Shown here: positions 61,529-64,000 of the stretch, piece after piece
Layout of the letters: every line of letters starts with the position of its first letter
Position numbering within the stretch: position 1 is the stretch's first letter
From: Brenneria nigrifluens DSM 30175 = ATCC 13028
Lineage (GTDB): Bacteria > Pseudomonadota > Gammaproteobacteria > Enterobacterales > Enterobacteriaceae
Reading direction: 5' to 3'
Length of the DNA: 64,000 bases
NCBI RefSeq assembly: GCF_005484965.1
Contig: NZ_CP034036.1
Span: 3,410,001-3,474,000, forward strand
The notes under the pieces: generated by a model
The model's database searches: none
Seen by the model: only the letters and a program-made list of their open reading frames with translations
What the model was told of the DNA's origin: nothing
Position numbers and translations under genes: made by a program

Positions 61529-62911
61529 TCATTGCTGGCATACCGGCGGTAAACAGGCATGCCAATCGGTCATCTGCTGATAGTACAACCCCAGATCCAC
61601 CAGCGCCTGTTCATTACCGTGCCGGGCGACCCACTGCATGCCGATAGGCAATCCCGAGCGGGAAAAACCCACCGGCAGCGCCAGCGTCGGCACACCGGCG
61701 TTGGTGAACGGCATATTAAACGCCGGCGAACCGGTAAGTTCCAGGCTATAAGGCGCCAGCGTCGGCGTGGCCGGCGTCATCAGAATATCCGCCTGCTCAA
61801 ACAATTGCGCCAGTTCAGAGCGGTAACGGGCCCGCGTCTGCTGGGCCTGCAAATACTCATGGGCGGAAATAGCCAGCCCCTGTTGCAGGAACTCCTGTAA
61901 ATAAGCGCCGAATAGCGCCGGCGTTTGCAGAAACGTGGTGCGGTGATAGGCCGCGCATTCGGCCTGCATCACGATCTGATGCGCCTGACAGGCCGCGGCA
62001 AAACTCTCCGGCAACTCGATGCGTCGCAGCCGAACGCCGCGTCCGGCCAGTTCGTCCATCGCCTGCCGGCAGGCCACGCCGATCTCGTCATCCACGTCGG
62101 CAAACCACGGATGTTCCACGATGCCGACAGTATAATCGTGCTTCTCCCTTAATTGCAGCGGCGTGTAAGGCTGGTTCTGCGTCGTCTCATCCCGCGGATC
62201 GGGGCCCGACAGCGCGTTATACACCAGCACGGCATCCTCAACGGTATGAGTAAAGGCGCCGACGTGATCCAGCGACCAGCTCGCGGGGATGACGCCGGCC
62301 TTGCTAATGCGCCCATAGGTCGCCTTAAGCACGGTGACGCCGTTAAACGCCGCCGGACGGGACAGCGATCCGGCCGTCTGCGTCCCCAGCGTCATCAGCG
62401 CCATACGCGCGCCAAGCGCCGCCGCGGAACCGCTGCTTGAACCACCGGGCGTATGCTGCGGATTCCAGGCGTTGCCGGTTTCGGGCGGCGTGCCCAAATT
62501 GGCGAACTCCGTCGTGGTCAGCTTGCCCAGCAACAGCGCTCCCATCTTATCCAGCCGATCGATAACGCTGGCGTTCTCGCTGGAGATCATTCCCTGACGG
62601 ACTTTAGAACCGCCTTCGGTGGGCAATCCGCGCGTATGGAAGATATCCTTGGCGCCATAGGGAATGCCAAATAGCGCCGGCTTGCAGGCAATCGCCGTCA
62701 TCTGCCTATCCAGCTCCGCCGCCCGCCGTTTGGCGCCGTCGCGATCGAGATAGCGCCAGGCCTTGATCTGAGTATCCCGCTCGTCAATGCGCGCCAGAAA
62801 ATGACGCAGCAACTCTCCCGGAGAGACTTTGCGTGCCGCCAATAGCCGCCGGGTGGCGGCAATGGTGGCAAAAGGCGAATGGTCCAACACATTTTTCATA
62901 ACGCCTCTCAT
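61529..62911 (-). CDS. Amidase signature family hydrolase
   Basis: 460 residues. The Ser-cisSer-Lys triad is visible: Lys in LFGIPYGAKDIFHT, cis-Ser in the Gly/Ser-rich GGSSSGSAAALGA, and the nucleophile Ser in TQTAGSLSRPAAFNG. Members hydrolyse amides, carbamates or allophanate-type compounds. It begins two bases after the stop of the binding protein gene upstream, so it works on something that transporter brings in. An alternative ATG (MKNVLDHSPF) four codons in is equally plausible. Confidence 0.92.
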   Translation of the reverse strand: MRGVMKNVLDHSPFATIAATRRLLAARKVSPGELLRHFLARIDERDTQIKAWRYLDRDGAKRRAAELDRQMTAIACKPALFGIPYGAKDIFHTRGLPTEGGSKVRQGMISSENASVIDRLDKMGALLLGKLTTTEFANLGTPPETGNAWNPQHTPGGSSSGSAAALGARMALMTLGTQTAGSLSRPAAFNGVTVLKATYGRISKAGVIPASWSLDHVGAFTHTVEDAVLVYNALSGPDPRDETTQNQPYTPLQLREKHDYTVGIVEHPWFADVDDEIGVACRQAMDELAGRGVRLRRIELPESFAAACQAHQIVMQAECAAYHRTTFLQTPALFGAYLQEFLQQGLAISAHEYLQAQQTRARYRSELAQLFEQADILMTPATPTLAPYSLELTGSPAFNMPFTNAGVPTLALPVGFSRSGLPIGMQWVARHGNEQALVDLGLYYQQMTDWHACLPPVCQQ

Positions 62912-62913
62912 TA

Positions 62914-63885
62914 TCAGGGTTTGCTGGCGAACTGACCGTCAACAATCTGTTCATAAGGCATATCCTGCGTGATATTGCCGACGAATTTCTGGATGTCGAT
63001 CGCGGTGCTGAATGCCAAAGGTGAAATAACCGCGTCGTTGGGATAGACATTGCTGTCGATCATGCGCTGTACCGCCGCGTCCACCACCTTGCTGTCCAGG
63101 GAAGCAAACTCCAGACGGGCCACCTTTTTCGCTTCATCCGGGTGCTGGTGAATAAAAGCCAGAGATTCGTTGATGGATTTGACGAAACGCGCGACCAACT
63201 GCGGATTGTCGGTGATGGTTTTCTCCGAAGTATTGATGGTGGAGAACGCATATTCGGGGTAGTCGCGGGTAAAGTCGTAAATCACCTTCAGCCCCTGCCC
63301 TACGCCCTGATCCGCCTGCGGCTCATAAACCACCGCCGCATCCGCTCTCCCGGCCAGCAACGGCCCCAGCTCCGAGCCATTTTGCACTTCGTTAATCGTG
63401 ACGTCTTTCTTGGGATCCAACCCCTGTTGCTGTAGTAAACGCAGCAACAGCGTGTTGGAGGTGCCGGGCGCCAGCCCGGAAACCAACCGTTTTCCCTTCA
63501 GATCGGCGGGCGAATTAAAGGTAAAATCCGGCTTGGCCAGTATCCACACCGGCGCGCTGTTGGCGACGGCGCTGACGGCTTTGGCTTTACCGCCTTTCTG
63601 CTGGGCGAATCCCACATGTTCGGGACCGTGAACCGAGAACTGCGCCTCGCCGGACAGCACCGCCGCCAGCGCGGTGGGGCCGGAGCCGGCCGAGCGAATG
63701 GTCGCCACATCGATCTGGTTCTGAGCGAAGATTCCCTGATGTTTCGCCACATAGACCGGCAGATACAGCAGCGAGTGAAACGCTTCGGTTACCAGCACGC
63801 GATCGGCCTTGCCATCAGCGGCAAAACCGCCGGCAGACCCCAGAGTAAAGAGAGCGGCGCACAGCCATGAAACAATTTTATTCAT
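62914..63885 (-). CDS. ABC transporter substrate-binding protein, NitT/TauT (SsuA/ThiY-like) family
   Basis: 323 residues from MNKIVSWLCAALFTLGSAGG; a longer frame to 63930 adds 15 residues before the signal peptide. After cleavage near GFAADG the mature protein shows the family pattern FHSLLYLPVYVAKHQGIFAQNQIDV, SGPTALAAVLSGEAQF, GPEHVGFAQQKGG, LKGKRLVSGLAPGTSN and AAVVYEPQADQGV. This class binds nitrate, sulfonates, pyrimidine precursors and similar small molecules. It lies between a permease gene and the amidase gene on one strand. Confidence 0.92.
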   Translation of the reverse strand: MNKIVSWLCAALFTLGSAGGFAADGKADRVLVTEAFHSLLYLPVYVAKHQGIFAQNQIDVATIRSAGSGPTALAAVLSGEAQFSVHGPEHVGFAQQKGGKAKAVSAVANSAPVWILAKPDFTFNSPADLKGKRLVSGLAPGTSNTLLLRLLQQQGLDPKKDVTINEVQNGSELGPLLAGRADAAVVYEPQADQGVGQGLKVIYDFTRDYPEYAFSTINTSEKTITDNPQLVARFVKSINESLAFIHQHPDEAKKVARLEFASLDSKVVDAAVQRMIDSNVYPNDAVISPLAFSTAIDIQKFVGNITQDMPYEQIVDGQFASKP

Positions 63886-63932
63886 CGGTGAATTCCTTCG
63901 GCTAATGATTATGAAACAGGCAAACGGCATGA

Positions 63933-64000
63933 CTAACGATTATCGGACTGGCGCTCCCAGGGCAGCAGCCAGCGCTGTAGCTGGATAACCAGCAGATAAA
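63933..64000 (-). CDS. ABC transporter permease, C-terminal end only (cut by window end)
   Basis: The minus frame from base 64000 reads YLLVIQLQRWLLPWERQSDNR and stops at 63935-63933. A hydrophobic stretch followed by a short basic tail is the usual end of SsuC/TauC-type permeases, and the position next to the NitT/TauT binding protein fits. Only about 21 residues are visible, so the call rests on context. Confidence 0.6.
   Translation of the reverse strand, partial: YLLVIQLQRWLLPWERQSDNR

Noticed and set aside
1..64000. tRNA, rRNA, CRISPR array, prophage or complete insertion sequence
   Set aside because: No cloverleaf-like conserved tRNA segments, no regularly spaced direct repeats with unique spacers, and no transposase, integrase or phage structural gene was seen.

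Overview
The window is a chromosomal segment of an enterobacterium. Nearly every housekeeping gene can be recognised residue by residue as an Escherichia coli-type orthologue: purC, bamC, dapA, gcvR, bcp, bepA, hda, uraA, upp, purM, purN, ybbA/ybbP, tesA, ybbO, cnoX, yfaY, yfaZ, menE/C/B/H/D, rcsD/B/C, gyrA, ubiG, nrdA/nrdB/yfaE. Gene order, GC-rich codon use, ERIC repeats and the accessory transport genes suggest a plant-associated Pectobacteriaceae member (Brenneria/Dickeya/Pectobacterium-like). That genus-level placement is inference.

Layout. 1-3421: a polar amino acid ABC transporter operon ending in a RidA-family gene cut by the window edge, with a candidate NtrC/sigma-54 control region upstream. 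3805-8364: dapA-bamC-purC (minus) and gcvR-bcp (plus), separated by two repeat families. 8590-10334: an accessory two-gene cassette, an ABC/SMC-type ATPase overlapping a DUF4276 (Toprim-like) gene, with the look of an AbiL/PARIS-type defence pair. 10483-11946: bepA. 11989-19474: a sugar-type ABC transporter, a short-chain dehydrogenase, a lactonase-type amidohydrolase, a LacI regulator and a PLP dehydratase. The last of these is separated from the rest by a NADAR gene but shares the same 18-bp palindromic operator. 19612-24513: hda, uraA, upp, purM, purN. 24552-25322: a decayed signalling gene. 25458-28686: siderophore binding protein plus TonB-dependent receptor. 28724-34533: ybbP-ybbA, tesA, ybbO and cnoX, with two ERIC elements. 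34588-35051: a 464-bp non-coding element with Tn5/IS50-like inverted ends carrying a structured repeat. 35115-44465: yfaY, yfaZ, a catalase and the menaquinone genes menDHBCE (menF is not at its usual place). 45025-52447: an MFS transporter and the Rcs phosphorelay. 52603-60550: gyrA, ubiG and the aerobic ribonucleotide reductase operon. 60559-64000: an unusual MerR-isochorismatase fusion, an amidase and a NitT/TauT-type ABC transporter cut by the window edge.

The most unusual material is non-coding. A large structured repeat occurs twice (about 6790-7090 and 34680-34990), and its helices are kept although their sequences differ. A smaller multi-hairpin repeat family recurs in at least five intergenic regions, again with compensatory base changes; one array of three units at a 70-bp period ends directly on the nrdB ribosome binding site. 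Among proteins, the MerR fusion whose isochorismatase domain has lost its catalytic cysteine and the ATPase/DUF4276 pair are the best candidates for something new. No rRNA, tRNA, CRISPR array, prophage or complete insertion sequence was seen.
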